DNA of 64,000 nucleotides from Hyalangium versicolor. Lineage in GTDB: Bacteria; Myxococcota; Myxococcia; Myxococcales; Myxococcaceae. Location: positions 310,001-374,000 of the forward strand of contig NZ_JAHXBF010000006.1 of the NCBI RefSeq assembly GCF_020103695.1. Reading direction: 5' to 3'. This document shows, piece after piece, positions 46,914 to 56,502 of the stretch (its first letter is position 1; the number at the start of each line of letters is the position of its first letter). The position numbers were made by a program, and so were the translations under genes. The notes beneath the pieces are model-generated. The model was not told where the DNA came from and ran no database searches. It saw nothing but the letters and a program-made list of their open reading frames with translations.

Positions 46914-49900
46914 ATGCGCACCCAGAAGACGACTTCAACCCGGAAGACTTCCCGTCCGGTTCCCCGGGACATGGAAGTTTCCTCCGACACGCTCGACGAA
47001 CGTCAGTTGCTCCGAGTCCTCTCGGCTGTTCAGCGCGGTGACTTCACGGTCCGGATGCCCGTGGACACGGTGGGTATCTCCGGCAAGGTCGCCGACACGC
47101 TCAATGACATCATCGACCTGAACGAGCGCATGGCGAAGGAGTTCGAGCGCATCGGGACGATGGTGGGTAAGGAGGGCCGTATCACCCAGCGCGCGACGCT
47201 GGCGAACTCGGTGGGTTCATGGGCCGACTGCGTCGAGTCCGTGAACATGCTGGTGGCCGACCTGATCCAACCGACGTCTGAGATGAGCCGCGTGATTGGC
47301 GCGGTGGCCAAGGGCGACCTGTCGCAGACGATGGCGCTCGAGGTGGATGGCCGGCCCCTCAAGGGCGAGTTCCTCCGCACCGCCCGCCTGGTGAACGGCA
47401 TGGTGGAGCAGCTCGGCTCGTTCGCCTCGGAAGTGACGCGCGTGGCGCGCGAAGTGGGTACGGAGGGAAAGCTGGGCGGTCAGGCCAAGGTGAAGGGCGT
47501 GGCCGGTACGTGGAAGGACCTCACGGACAACGTGAACTCCATGGCCAGCAACCTGACGTCGCAGGTGCGCAACATCGCCGAGGTGACGACGGCGGTGGCC
47601 CGTGGCGACCTGTCCAAGAAGATCACCGTGGATGTGCGCGGAGAGATTCTGGAGCTGAAGAACACGATCAACACGATGGTGGATCAGCTCTCGTCCTTCG
47701 CTTCGGAAGTGACGCGTGTGGCGCGCGAAGTGGGTACGGAAGGAAAGCTGGGCGGCCAGGCTTTCGTGAAGGGCGTGGGTGGTACGTGGAAGGACCTCAC
47801 GGACAACGTGAACTCGATGGCGTCGAACCTGACGTCGCAGGTGCGCAACATCGCCGAGGTGACGACGGCGGTGGCCAACGGTGACCTGTCCAAGAAGATC
47901 ACCGTGGACGTGCGCGGTGAGATTCTGGAGCTGAAGAACACCATCAACACGATGGTGGACCAGCTGTCCTCGTTCGCCTCGGAAGTGACGCGCGTCGCTC
48001 GTGAGGTGGGTACGGAAGGAAAGCTGGGCGGTCAGGCCGAGGTGAAGGGCGTGGCCGGTACGTGGAAGGATCTCACGGACAACGTGAACTCCATGGCCAG
48101 CAACCTGACCGCGCAGGTGCGCAACATCGCCGAGGTGACGACGGCGGTGGCCAACGGTGACTTGTCCAAGAAGATCACCGTGGATGTGCAGGGTGAAATC
48201 CTCGAGCTGAAGAACACGATCAACACGATGGTGGATCAGCTGTCCTCGTTCGCCTCGGAAGTGACGCGCGTCGCTCGCGAGGTGGGTACGGAAGGAAAAC
48301 TGGGCGGTCAGGCCGTCGTGAAGGGCGTGGGTGGTACGTGGAAGGACCTCACGGACAACGTGAACTCCATGGCCAGCAACCTGACGGCGCAGGTGCGCAA
48401 CATCGCCGAGGTGACGACGGCGGTGGCCAACGGCGACCTGTCCAAGAAGATCACCGTGGATGTGCGCGGTGAGATTCTGGAGCTGAAGAACACGATCAAC
48501 ACGATGGTGGACCAGCTCCGCTCCTTCGCCTCGGAAGTGACGCGCGTGGCGCGCGAAGTGGGTACGGAAGGAAAGCTGGGCGGTCAGGCTGTTGTGCGCG
48601 GCGTCGGTGGAACGTGGAAGGACCTCACGGACAACGTGAACTCCATGGCCTCCAACCTGACGGCGCAGGTGCGCAACATCGCTGAAGTGACGACGGCGGT
48701 GGCCAATGGTGACCTGTCCAAGAAGATCACCGTGGATGTGCGCGGTGAGATCCTGGAGCTGAAGAACACCATCAACACGATGGTGGATCAGCTGTCCTCC
48801 TTCGCCTCGGAAGTGACGCGCGTCGCTCGTGAGGTGGGTACGGAAGGAAAGCTGGGTGGCCAGGCCGTCGTGAAGGGTGTCGGCGGTACGTGGAAGGATC
48901 TCACGGACAACGTGAACTCCATGGCCAGCAACCTGACGGCCCAGGTGCGCAACATCGCCGAAGTGACGACGGCGGTGGCCAACGGAGACCTGTCCAAGAA
49001 GATCACCGTGGATGTGCGCGGAGAGATTCTGGAGCTGAAGAACACGATCAACACGATGGTGGACCAGCTGTCGTCGTTCGCCTCGGAAGTGACGCGTGTG
49101 GCGCGCGAAGTGGGTACGGAAGGAAAGCTGGGCGGTCAGGCCATCGTGCGCGGCGTCGGTGGAACGTGGAAGGACCTCACGGACAACGTGAACTCGATGG
49201 CGTCGAACCTGACGTCTCAGGTGCGCAACATCGCTGAAGTGACGACGGCAGTGGCTCGCGGTGATCTGTCCAAGAAGATCACCGTGGACGTGCGCGGAGA
49301 GATTCTGGAGCTGAAGAACACGATCAACACGATGGTGGACCAGCTGTCCTCCTTCGCCTCGGAAGTGACGCGCGTCGCTCGTGAGGTGGGTACGGAAGGA
49401 AAGCTGGGTGGTCAGGCCGTCGTGAAGGGCGTGGGTGGAACGTGGAAGGACCTCACGGACAACGTGAACTCGATGGCGTCGAACCTGACGGCGCAGGTGC
49501 GCAACATCGCCGAGGTGACGACGGCGGTGGCCAACGGAGACCTGTCCAAGAAGATCACCGTGGACGTGCGCGGTGAGATCCTGGAGCTGAAGAACACGAT
49601 CAACACGATGGTGGACCAGCTGTCGTCGTTCGCCTCGGAAGTGACACGTGTGGCGCGCGAGGTGGGTACGGAAGGAAAGCTGGGCGGCCAGGCCTTCGTG
49701 AAGGGTGTGGCCGGCACGTGGAAGGACCTCACGGACAACGTGAACTCCATGGCCAGCAACCTGACGGCGCAGGTGCGCAACATCGCCGAGGTGACGACGG
49801 CGGTGGCCAACGGTGACCTGTCCAAGAAGATCACCGTGGACGTGCAGGGCGAAATCCTGGAGCTGAAGAACACCATCAACACGATGGTGGACCAGCTGTC

Positions 49901-52900
49901 CTCGTTCGCTTCGGAAGTGACGCGCGTCGCTCGTGAGGTGGGTACGGAAGGAAAGCTGGGCGGTCAGGCCGTGGTGAAGGGCGTGGCCGGTACGTGGAAG
50001 GACCTCACGGACAATGTGAACTCCATGGCCACCAACCTCACCACCCAGGTGCGCGGCATCGCCAAGGTGGTGACCGCGGTGGCCAACGGCGACCTGAAGC
50101 GCAAGCTCGTCGTGGACGCCAAGGGCGAGATCGCCGAGCTGGCCGACACCATCAACGGCATGATCGACACCCTCGCCGTGTTCGCCGACCAGGTGACCAC
50201 GGTGGCCCGTGAGGTGGGTATCGAAGGAAAACTCGGTGGTCAGGCCCGCGTGCCCGGCACCGCCGGCATCTGGCGCGACCTCACGGACAACGTGAACCAG
50301 CTAGCCGCCAACCTCACCACCCAGGTGCGCGCCATCGCCGAGGTCGCCACTGCCGTCACGAAGGGTGACCTCACCCGGTTCATCACCGTGTCCGCCCAGG
50401 GCGAAGTGGCTGCCCTCAAGGACAACATCAACGAGATGATCCGGAACCTGAAGGACACCACGCGCAAGAACACCGAGCAGGACTGGCTGAAGACCAACCT
50501 CGCCAAGTTCACCCGCGTCCTCCAGGGCCAGCGCGATCTGCTCACCGTGTCCAAGGTGATCCTCTCGGAGCTCGCGCCGCTGGTGGATGCCCAGCACGGC
50601 GTCTTCTACATCTCCGAGCGCATCGAGGGAGAGCAGGTCCTCAAGCTACTCGCCAGCTACGCCTACCGCGAGCGCAAGGGCCTCTCCAACGTCTTCAAGT
50701 TGGGCGAGGGCCTCGTCGGCCAGTGCGCCCTGGAGAAGGAGCCCATCCTCCTCTCCGATATCCCGGACACCTATATCCGCATCAACTCCGGCCTGGGCGA
50801 GGAGGTGCCGCGCAACATCGTCGTCCTCCCCGTGCTCTTCGAGGGTGAAATCAAGGCCGTCATCGAGCTGGCCAGCTTCCACAAGTTCAGCGACGTGCAC
50901 CTGGGCTTCCTCGAGCAGCTCACCGAGTCCATCGGCATCGTGCTCAACACGATCGCCGCGAACATGCGCACCGAGGCGCTGCTCAAGCAGTCCCAGGCCC
51001 TCACCGAGGAGCTCCGCAAGCAGCAGGAAGAGCTCACCGAGACGAACAAGCGCCTGGAGCAGCAGGCCAACTCGCTCCAGCAGTCCGAGGAGCTCCTCAA
51101 GCGGCAGCAGGAGGAGCTGCGCCGCACCAACGAGGAACTCCAGGAGAAGGCCAAGCTGCTCTCCGAGCAGAAGAACGAAGTGGAGCGCAAGAACCTCGAA
51201 GTCGAACAGGCCAAGCGCGCCCTCGAGGAGAAGGCCGAACAGCTCTCGCTCACCTCCAAGTACAAGAGCGAGTTCCTCGCCAACATGTCCCACGAGCTGC
51301 GCACTCCGCTCAACTCGCTGCTCATCCTCAGCCAGACGCTCAGCGACAACACCGACGGCAACCTCAGCCCGCGCCAGGTCGAGTTCGCCAAGACGATTCA
51401 TGCCTCCGGCGCGGACCTGCTGGAGCTCATCAACGACATCCTCGACCTGTCGAAGATCGAGTCCGGCACCATGACGGTGGACGTGGGCCCGCTGCGCTTC
51501 AGCGACCTGCGCGAGTTCGTCGAGCGCACCTTCCGCCAGGTGGCCGACAAGAAGGGCCTGGACTTCAACATCCAGGTGGCCCCCGAGCTGGCCCTGGAGG
51601 CGCAGACGGACGCCAAGCGCCTTCAGCAGGTGCTCAAGAACCTGCTGTCCAACGCCTTCAAGTTCACCGAGAACGGCCAGGTCACCCTCGGCATCCAGTC
51701 CGCCCGGAGCGGCTTCTCGGCCGATCACCCCATCCTCCGCACCGCCCCTACCGTGGTGGCCTTCGTCGTCAAGGACACGGGCATCGGCATCCCCAAGGAC
51801 AAGCACCAGATCATCTTCGAGGCGTTCCAGCAGGCGGACGGCTCCACCGCGCGCAAGTACGGCGGCACGGGCCTGGGCCTCTCCATCTCGCGCGAGATCG
51901 CCCGGCTGCTGGGCGGAGAGATCCGCCTGGAGAGCGAAGTGAGCAAGGGCAGCATCTTCACCCTCTACCTGCCGCTCAACTACGTGGCGCCTCGGCCCGC
52001 GGAGTCCGGGAGCGTCGTGGACAAGGCGATCGCCGGCGTCCAGGCCCTGCCGGTTCCCACTCTGAGCACCGTGCCTGCCCCTACCCCCGCTCCCGTGCCT
52101 GTCGCGGAGGTGCCCCCGCCGCTGGTCACCCGCCGCTTGGACATCGAGGACGACAGCGCCGCGATTCTCCCGGGCGACCCGGTGCTGCTGGCCATCACCA
52201 CCGAGCCGGACCATGCGGCCCGGCTGCGCTTGGCTGCGCAGGGCGTGGGCTTCAAGATGCTCGTCTCCACCGAGGCCGAGGCCGCGTTGGAGGCGGCTCG
52301 CAACACCCGGCCCGTGGCCGTGGCCGTGGACCTGGACCTGCCGGACATGGCGGGCTGGGTGGTGCTGGACCGGCTCAAGCATGACGCCGCCACCCGCGCG
52401 CTGCCCGTCTACACCCTGTCCGAGAGTGACCACCGCGAGCGCTCGCTCACCCTGGGTGCGCTCGGCCACCTTCGCGCCGCCGCGGACCCCGAGGCCGCCG
52501 CGCACGCCCTCAAGGACCTGCGCGACTTCGTGGACCGCAAGGGCCGCAGCCTCCTCATCGTCGAGGATGATGAGGTGCACCGCAGATCGCTCGTGGAGCT
52601 GCTGGGCAGCGATGACATCCACACGGTCTCCGTGGGCACCGCGGCCCACGCGGTGAACGCCATCGCCGAGCGGCGCTTCGACTGCGTGGTGCTGGACTTG
52701 GGGCTGCCGGACATGCCCGGCGCGGAGCTGCTGCGCAAGCTGCACACCGAGCACGGCCCGGCCACTCCGCCCGTCATCGTCTACACGGGCCGCGAGCTGT
52801 CTCGCGCCCAGGAGACGGAGCTGCGCCGCGTGGCCGAGGCCATCGTCATCAAGGACGCCCAGAGCCCCGAGCGCCTCCTGGAGGAGACAAGCCTCTTCCT

Positions 52901-53393
52901 CCACCGCGCCCCCGCCCAGATGCCCGAGCCCAAGCGCCGCATGCTGGAGAAGGCCCGCCACATGGATCCGCTCCTGGTGGGCCGCAAGGTGCTCGTGGTG
53001 GATGACGACGTGCGCAACATCTTCGCCCTCAACACCGTGCTGGAGCGCTACGGCATGAAGGTGGCCTTCGCGGAGAGCGCCAAGGATGGCATCGCCCTGC
53101 TGGAGCGCGAGGCCGACGTGGAGCTGGTGCTGATGGACGTGATGATGCCGGAGATGGATGGCTACCAGGCCATGCAGGCCATTCGAGGCATGGAGCGCCT
53201 GGCCCATATGCCCATCCTCGCGCTCACCGCCAAGGCGATGAAGGGCGACCGCGAGAAGTGCCTCGAGGCCGGCGCCTCCGACTACATCACCAAGCCGGTG
53301 GACATCGACAAGCTGCTCAGCCTGCTGCGCGTGTGGCTGCATGCGCCGCGCGGAGGGGTGCCCAAGGCGCAGCGCACGGAGGTCTCTGAGTGA
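46914..53393 (+). CDS. Giant hybrid histidine kinase with HAMP-repeat array, GAF and three receivers
   Basis: 2159 residues from ATG 46914 (the frame is open to 46674 without a good site). Residues about 20-170 hold HAMP-like units, then about eleven 92-residue HAMP units (about 172-1185; core GDLSKKITVDVRGEILEL), nearly identical to each other. A GAF domain (about 1195-1350), a coiled coil (1360-1445), a HisKA H-box with His1460 (MSHELRTPL) and a HATPase domain (to about 1690) follow. Three receivers: the first degenerate (about 1755-1870), the second with D1928, the third with D2075 (LMDVMMPEMDG). There is no membrane helix, so it is a cytoplasmic sensor. The HAMP array resembles fungal group III (Nik1) osmosensing kinases. 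Its stop overlaps cheR as GTGA. Confidence 0.95.
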   Translation: MRTQKTTSTRKTSRPVPRDMEVSSDTLDERQLLRVLSAVQRGDFTVRMPVDTVGISGKVADTLNDIIDLNERMAKEFERIGTMVGKEGRITQRATLANSVGSWADCVESVNMLVADLIQPTSEMSRVIGAVAKGDLSQTMALEVDGRPLKGEFLRTARLVNGMVEQLGSFASEVTRVAREVGTEGKLGGQAKVKGVAGTWKDLTDNVNSMASNLTSQVRNIAEVTTAVARGDLSKKITVDVRGEILELKNTINTMVDQLSSFASEVTRVAREVGTEGKLGGQAFVKGVGGTWKDLTDNVNSMASNLTSQVRNIAEVTTAVANGDLSKKITVDVRGEILELKNTINTMVDQLSSFASEVTRVAREVGTEGKLGGQAEVKGVAGTWKDLTDNVNSMASNLTAQVRNIAEVTTAVANGDLSKKITVDVQGEILELKNTINTMVDQLSSFASEVTRVAREVGTEGKLGGQAVVKGVGGTWKDLTDNVNSMASNLTAQVRNIAEVTTAVANGDLSKKITVDVRGEILELKNTINTMVDQLRSFASEVTRVAREVGTEGKLGGQAVVRGVGGTWKDLTDNVNSMASNLTAQVRNIAEVTTAVANGDLSKKITVDVRGEILELKNTINTMVDQLSSFASEVTRVAREVGTEGKLGGQAVVKGVGGTWKDLTDNVNSMASNLTAQVRNIAEVTTAVANGDLSKKITVDVRGEILELKNTINTMVDQLSSFASEVTRVAREVGTEGKLGGQAIVRGVGGTWKDLTDNVNSMASNLTSQVRNIAEVTTAVARGDLSKKITVDVRGEILELKNTINTMVDQLSSFASEVTRVAREVGTEGKLGGQAVVKGVGGTWKDLTDNVNSMASNLTAQVRNIAEVTTAVANGDLSKKITVDVRGEILELKNTINTMVDQLSSFASEVTRVAREVGTEGKLGGQAFVKGVAGTWKDLTDNVNSMASNLTAQVRNIAEVTTAVANGDLSKKITVDVQGEILELKNTINTMVDQLSSFASEVTRVAREVGTEGKLGGQAVVKGVAGTWKDLTDNVNSMATNLTTQVRGIAKVVTAVANGDLKRKLVVDAKGEIAELADTINGMIDTLAVFADQVTTVAREVGIEGKLGGQARVPGTAGIWRDLTDNVNQLAANLTTQVRAIAEVATAVTKGDLTRFITVSAQGEVAALKDNINEMIRNLKDTTRKNTEQDWLKTNLAKFTRVLQGQRDLLTVSKVILSELAPLVDAQHGVFYISERIEGEQVLKLLASYAYRERKGLSNVFKLGEGLVGQCALEKEPILLSDIPDTYIRINSGLGEEVPRNIVVLPVLFEGEIKAVIELASFHKFSDVHLGFLEQLTESIGIVLNTIAANMRTEALLKQSQALTEELRKQQEELTETNKRLEQQANSLQQSEELLKRQQEELRRTNEELQEKAKLLSEQKNEVERKNLEVEQAKRALEEKAEQLSLTSKYKSEFLANMSHELRTPLNSLLILSQTLSDNTDGNLSPRQVEFAKTIHASGADLLELINDILDLSKIESGTMTVDVGPLRFSDLREFVERTFRQVADKKGLDFNIQVAPELALEAQTDAKRLQQVLKNLLSNAFKFTENGQVTLGIQSARSGFSADHPILRTAPTVVAFVVKDTGIGIPKDKHQIIFEAFQQADGSTARKYGGTGLGLSISREIARLLGGEIRLESEVSKGSIFTLYLPLNYVAPRPAESGSVVDKAIAGVQALPVPTLSTVPAPTPAPVPVAEVPPPLVTRRLDIEDDSAAILPGDPVLLAITTEPDHAARLRLAAQGVGFKMLVSTEAEAALEAARNTRPVAVAVDLDLPDMAGWVVLDRLKHDAATRALPVYTLSESDHRERSLTLGALGHLRAAADPEAAAHALKDLRDFVDRKGRSLLIVEDDEVHRRSLVELLGSDDIHTVSVGTAAHAVNAIAERRFDCVVLDLGLPDMPGAELLRKLHTEHGPATPPVIVYTGRELSRAQETELRRVAEAIVIKDAQSPERLLEETSLFLHRAPAQMPEPKRRMLEKARHMDPLLVGRKVLVVDDDVRNIFALNTVLERYGMKVAFAESAKDGIALLEREADVELVLMDVMMPEMDGYQAMQAIRGMERLAHMPILALTAKAMKGDREKCLEAGASDYITKPVDIDKLLSLLRVWLHAPRGGVPKAQRTEVSE
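47428..50187 (+). repeat. Tandem 276-bp repeats encoding HAMP units
   Basis: Ten consecutive 276-base units, in frame, each containing GGAAAGCTGGGCGG or a close variant (GGAAAACTGGGCGG in one unit), spaced exactly 276 bases (47466, 47742 and so on to 49950). The first nine and a half are near-identical in DNA and protein; an eleventh, diverged unit ends near 50463. Variation is concentrated in codons for A-[KFEVI]-V-[KR]-GV-[AG]-G and in the [NR]-GDLS position. Confidence 0.9.
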
Positions 53394-54223
53394 CAGCCGT
53401 CACCCACAGCGCGGAGCTGGAGACGCTGGAGCTGGAGCTGCTCCTGGAAGGGGTGCGGCGCCACTACGGCTTCGATCTGCGCAACCATGCCCGGCCGCTG
53501 ATTCTGCGGCGGCTGCGACACCACCTGCGCGAGGAGCGGCTGGACACCTTCTCCGCGCTCCAGGCCCGCGTGCTGCACGATGCCGAGGCCATGGAGGAGC
53601 TGCTGCGCGCACTGGCCTGCCCGCCGGACTCGCTCTTCTCGGATCCCGCCTTCTTCCAGGCCTTCCGCGCGCGGGTGGTGCCGGTGCTGCGCACCTACCC
53701 CTCGGTCCGCATCTGGCACGCGGGCTGCGGCTCCGGTGAGGACACCTACGCCCTGGCCATGCTGCTGATGGAGGAGGGGCTGTGGGGGCGCTGCCGGCTC
53801 TATGCCTCGGATGCCAGCGCGGGGCTGCTGGCGGATGCTCGCAGCGGTGTGCTGGCGCTCCCGAGCGAGCAGGACGTGAGCAACTACCAGGAGGCCGGGG
53901 GCCGGCGCGCGCTCGCGGAGTACTACACCCGCGATGGCAACTGGGCCGTGGTACACCCATCCCTGCGCGACAACATCTTCTTCACCCAGCACAACCTGGC
54001 CACGGATGGCTCCTTCAATGAGTTCCAGGTCATCCTCTGCCGGGACACGCTGTTGGCGTTCAATCGTTCGCTGGCCAGTCGCGTGCATGAGCGCCTTTAT
54101 GAGAGCCTGACGCGGTTCGGCTTCTTGTGCCTGGGGCGCAAGGAGACCGTAGCTCGCACGCCCTACGCGGCGGCGTACGAGGAGCTGGAAGGCACGGGCC
54201 GCGTCTACCGGAGGTCGGCATGA
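53390..54223 (+). CDS. cheR: CheR-type protein methyltransferase
   Basis: 277 residues from GTG 53390, overlapping the kinase stop by four bases. The N-terminal helical domain (GFDLRNHARPLILRRLRHHL) precedes a SAM-binding Rossmann domain with IWHAGCGSGEDTYALAMLL and FQVILCRDTLLAFN, the CheR signatures. CheR methylates glutamates of chemoreceptors; no receptor gene is nearby, so the target may be the HAMP-array kinase or another sensor. It is coupled to a CheB-like gene (overlap at 54220). Confidence 0.92.
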   Translation: MTAVTHSAELETLELELLLEGVRRHYGFDLRNHARPLILRRLRHHLREERLDTFSALQARVLHDAEAMEELLRALACPPDSLFSDPAFFQAFRARVVPVLRTYPSVRIWHAGCGSGEDTYALAMLLMEEGLWGRCRLYASDASAGLLADARSGVLALPSEQDVSNYQEAGGRRALAEYYTRDGNWAVVHPSLRDNIFFTQHNLATDGSFNEFQVILCRDTLLAFNRSLASRVHERLYESLTRFGFLCLGRKETVARTPYAAAYEELEGTGRVYRRSA

Positions 54224-54762
54224 GTCCCCTGGGGCTGCTGGTGGTGGGTGCGCCGCGAGGCGCCTCGGCGGAGGTGGAGGCGCTGCTCGCCTCGCTGTCT
54301 CCGCGCCTCTCCGTACCGGTGGTCCTCGCGCTCCACCGCGGCCCGCACGACTTGCTCGCCGTGCCGCTGGGGCGCCGCTGCCCCCTGCCCGTCTTCGAGC
54401 CCGATGACAAGGAAGAGCTGGTGGCCGGCCGCGTGTACCTGGCGCCCTCGGGCTATCACCTGCTGGTGGATCGCGGAAACATCTGTCTGTCTCGCGAGCC
54501 CGCCGAGCATGGGCAGCGCCCCGCCATTGATCCGCTCTTCGAGTCCGCCGCGGATGCCTACGGTCCGGCAGCCGCGGGTCTGCTCTTCGGCGAGCACGAG
54601 GATGGCTGGGCGGGGATGAGCACGCTGCGGGCCCGTGGCGGGCACGTCGCCGTGGTGGGGGAGGGTGAGCCCGTGGACGGTGTGGAGCGGGTCCGGCTGT
54701 CCGAGGTGAACGCCTGGTTGGCGCGGCTGTCCTATGCGCCGCGAATGAAGGTGCAGCCGTGA
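54220..54762 (+). CDS. CheB-like methylesterase domain, nucleophile missing
   Basis: 180 residues from ATG 54220, overlapping the cheR stop. It is a stand-alone CheB catalytic-domain homologue without a receiver. The loop that carries the catalytic Ser in CheB (GASTGG) reads GAPRGA here, so Ser is Pro. His in LALHRGPHD and Asp in GEHEDGWAGM (the GMGxDG loop) remain, and YLAPSGYHLLV matches the CheB substrate side. It is probably inactive as an esterase or uses the nearby Ser in GASAEV. It overlaps the next kinase start as GTGA. Confidence 0.82.
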   Translation: MSPLGLLVVGAPRGASAEVEALLASLSPRLSVPVVLALHRGPHDLLAVPLGRRCPLPVFEPDDKEELVAGRVYLAPSGYHLLVDRGNICLSREPAEHGQRPAIDPLFESAADAYGPAAAGLLFGEHEDGWAGMSTLRARGGHVAVVGEGEPVDGVERVRLSEVNAWLARLSYAPRMKVQP

Positions 54763-56438
54763 GTGCGCAGTTGCCTCGGGAGAAGGTCCCCATCCTCCTG
54801 GTGGATGATCAGCCCGAGGGGTTGATGGCGTTGGAGGCGACCCTGGCGCCCCTGGGGCAGCAGATCGTCGTCGCCCGGAGCGGCCGCGAGGCGCTGCGCC
54901 AGTTGCTCAACCAGGACTTCGCGGTGGTGCTGCTGGACATCGTCATGCCGGGGATGGACGGCTTCGAGACGGCGCAGCTCATCCGCGAGCGCGAGAAGAG
55001 CCGCAACACGCCCATTCTCTTCCTCACCGCGCTCTCTCGCGGCGAGGTGCCCGAGTTCCGCGCCTACGCGGTGGGCGCGGTGGACTACCTGCTCAAGCCC
55101 TACGAGCCGGACATCCTCCGCTCCAAGGTGAGCGTCTTCGTGGACCTGTTTCGCAAGACGGAGATGCTGCGGCGCCAGGCCGAGGCGCTGCGCGAGGCCC
55201 AGCGGCGCGAGCACGAGCGCGAACTGGCCGAGGCCCACCAGCGCCTGGAGGTGGAGCGCTCGCGGTGGCGCGAGGAGCTGCTGCGCAAGGAGATGGAGAC
55301 GGGCCGCAACCAGCAGCGGTGGCTGGAGGCCGTGCTCACCACGTTGCCCAGTCCGCTGGCCCTGCTGGAGCCGGGCACCGGGCACATCCTCTTCGCCAAC
55401 CGCGCCGCTCAGAGCCTGGCGGACGGCGCCCTGGTCTATCCCGAGGCGCGGCGCCTGAACACGGAGCTCGTCTTCACGGACTCCGAGGGCAAGCAGTTGC
55501 CAGACGAGTCCCTGCCCGCCGCGCGCGCGGCCCGGGGGGAGCTGCTCTCGGGCGTGCCCGTGGAGTGGAGGCGGGGCGAGCAGCGCGGGGCGGCGCTGGC
55601 CTTCTCCTCGCGGCTGCCTCCCATGCACGGCCGTCCGGAGACGGCGCTGCTGGCCCTGCTGGACGTGACGGCGCTGCACGTGACGGAGCGCAATCTCCAG
55701 CGCGCGGTGCACGTGCGGGACGACTTCCTCTCCATGGCCAGCCACGAGCTGCGCACGCCGCTCACCTCGCTCAAGGTCCACGTCCAGGGCGCCCTGCGCG
55801 CCGCGCACCGAAGGGGCGAGGAGCCGCTGCCCGTGGCCCAGTACGTGGCGAAGCTGGAGACGCTCGAGCACAACGTGAGCCGGCTCGCCCTGCTGGTGGA
55901 CAACCTGCTGGACATCTCCCGCATCCACACGGGCCGGCTGGACTTCGAGCTCGCCGAGGTGGATCTGGCGGCGGTGGTCCGAGATGTAGCCTCCCGTTTC
56001 TCGGAGGAGGCCTCGAGCGCTGGCTGCACCCTCTCGGTGCGCGCGGAGAACCCCGTCGTCGGCCGCTGGGATTACAGCCGGGTGGATCAGGTGGTGACCA
56101 ACCTGCTCGCCAACGCGCTCAAGTACGGTGCCGGTGCCCCGGTGGAACTCGCCGTGAGCGAGGAGGCCTCTCATGCCACCCTGGAGGTGCGCGATGGGGG
56201 CATTGGCGTCCGCGAGCAGGACCGCTACCGCATCTTCGAGCGCTTCGAGCGCGCCGTGCCCCACGAGCACTACAGCGGCTTCGGGCTGGGGCTGTGGCTC
56301 GTCCACGAGATCGTCACCGGCCTGGGAGGCTCCGTCACCGTGGAGAGCCCCCCCGGCCAGGGAGCCCTCTTCCGCGTTCTGCTGCCCTGGTCGCGTGAAC
56401 CCCAGGCGACCGAGTGGCGCAAAGTCGCCCAGGGGTGA
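54759..56438 (+). CDS. Receiver-histidine kinase (REC-coiled coil-PAS-HisKA-HATPase)
   Basis: 559 residues from GTG 54759. The receiver (8-125) has LLVDD and phospho-acceptor D60 (LLDIVMPGMDG), followed by a coiled coil (130-185), a PAS-like segment (LEAVLTTLPSPLALLEPGTG, 190-300), the H-box with His329 (MASHELRTPLTSL) and a HATPase domain ending near 545 (GLGLWLVHEIV). There is no membrane helix. The inverted order (receiver first) suggests it receives a phosphoryl signal and relays it, perhaps from the giant kinase upstream in the same overlapping operon. Confidence 0.93.
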   Translation: MSAQLPREKVPILLVDDQPEGLMALEATLAPLGQQIVVARSGREALRQLLNQDFAVVLLDIVMPGMDGFETAQLIREREKSRNTPILFLTALSRGEVPEFRAYAVGAVDYLLKPYEPDILRSKVSVFVDLFRKTEMLRRQAEALREAQRREHERELAEAHQRLEVERSRWREELLRKEMETGRNQQRWLEAVLTTLPSPLALLEPGTGHILFANRAAQSLADGALVYPEARRLNTELVFTDSEGKQLPDESLPAARAARGELLSGVPVEWRRGEQRGAALAFSSRLPPMHGRPETALLALLDVTALHVTERNLQRAVHVRDDFLSMASHELRTPLTSLKVHVQGALRAAHRRGEEPLPVAQYVAKLETLEHNVSRLALLVDNLLDISRIHTGRLDFELAEVDLAAVVRDVASRFSEEASSAGCTLSVRAENPVVGRWDYSRVDQVVTNLLANALKYGAGAPVELAVSEEASHATLEVRDGGIGVREQDRYRIFERFERAVPHEHYSGFGLGLWLVHEIVTGLGGSVTVESPPGQGALFRVLLPWSREPQATEWRKVAQG

Positions 56439-56502
56439 ACATCCCCGCTCCCCCTGGAAAAGAAATAGTTGATTTACAAAGCATCGTGGGCAAGTTGGGT
56501 GT

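Noticed and set aside
47428..50187. Regular direct repeats considered as CRISPR or satellite DNA
   Set aside because: The 276-base period is in frame, translates to HAMP units and has no spacer pattern.
50646..53342. An 898-codon minus-strand frame opposite the hybrid kinase
   Set aside because: Antisense shadow of the GAF, kinase and receiver region, with low-complexity composition.
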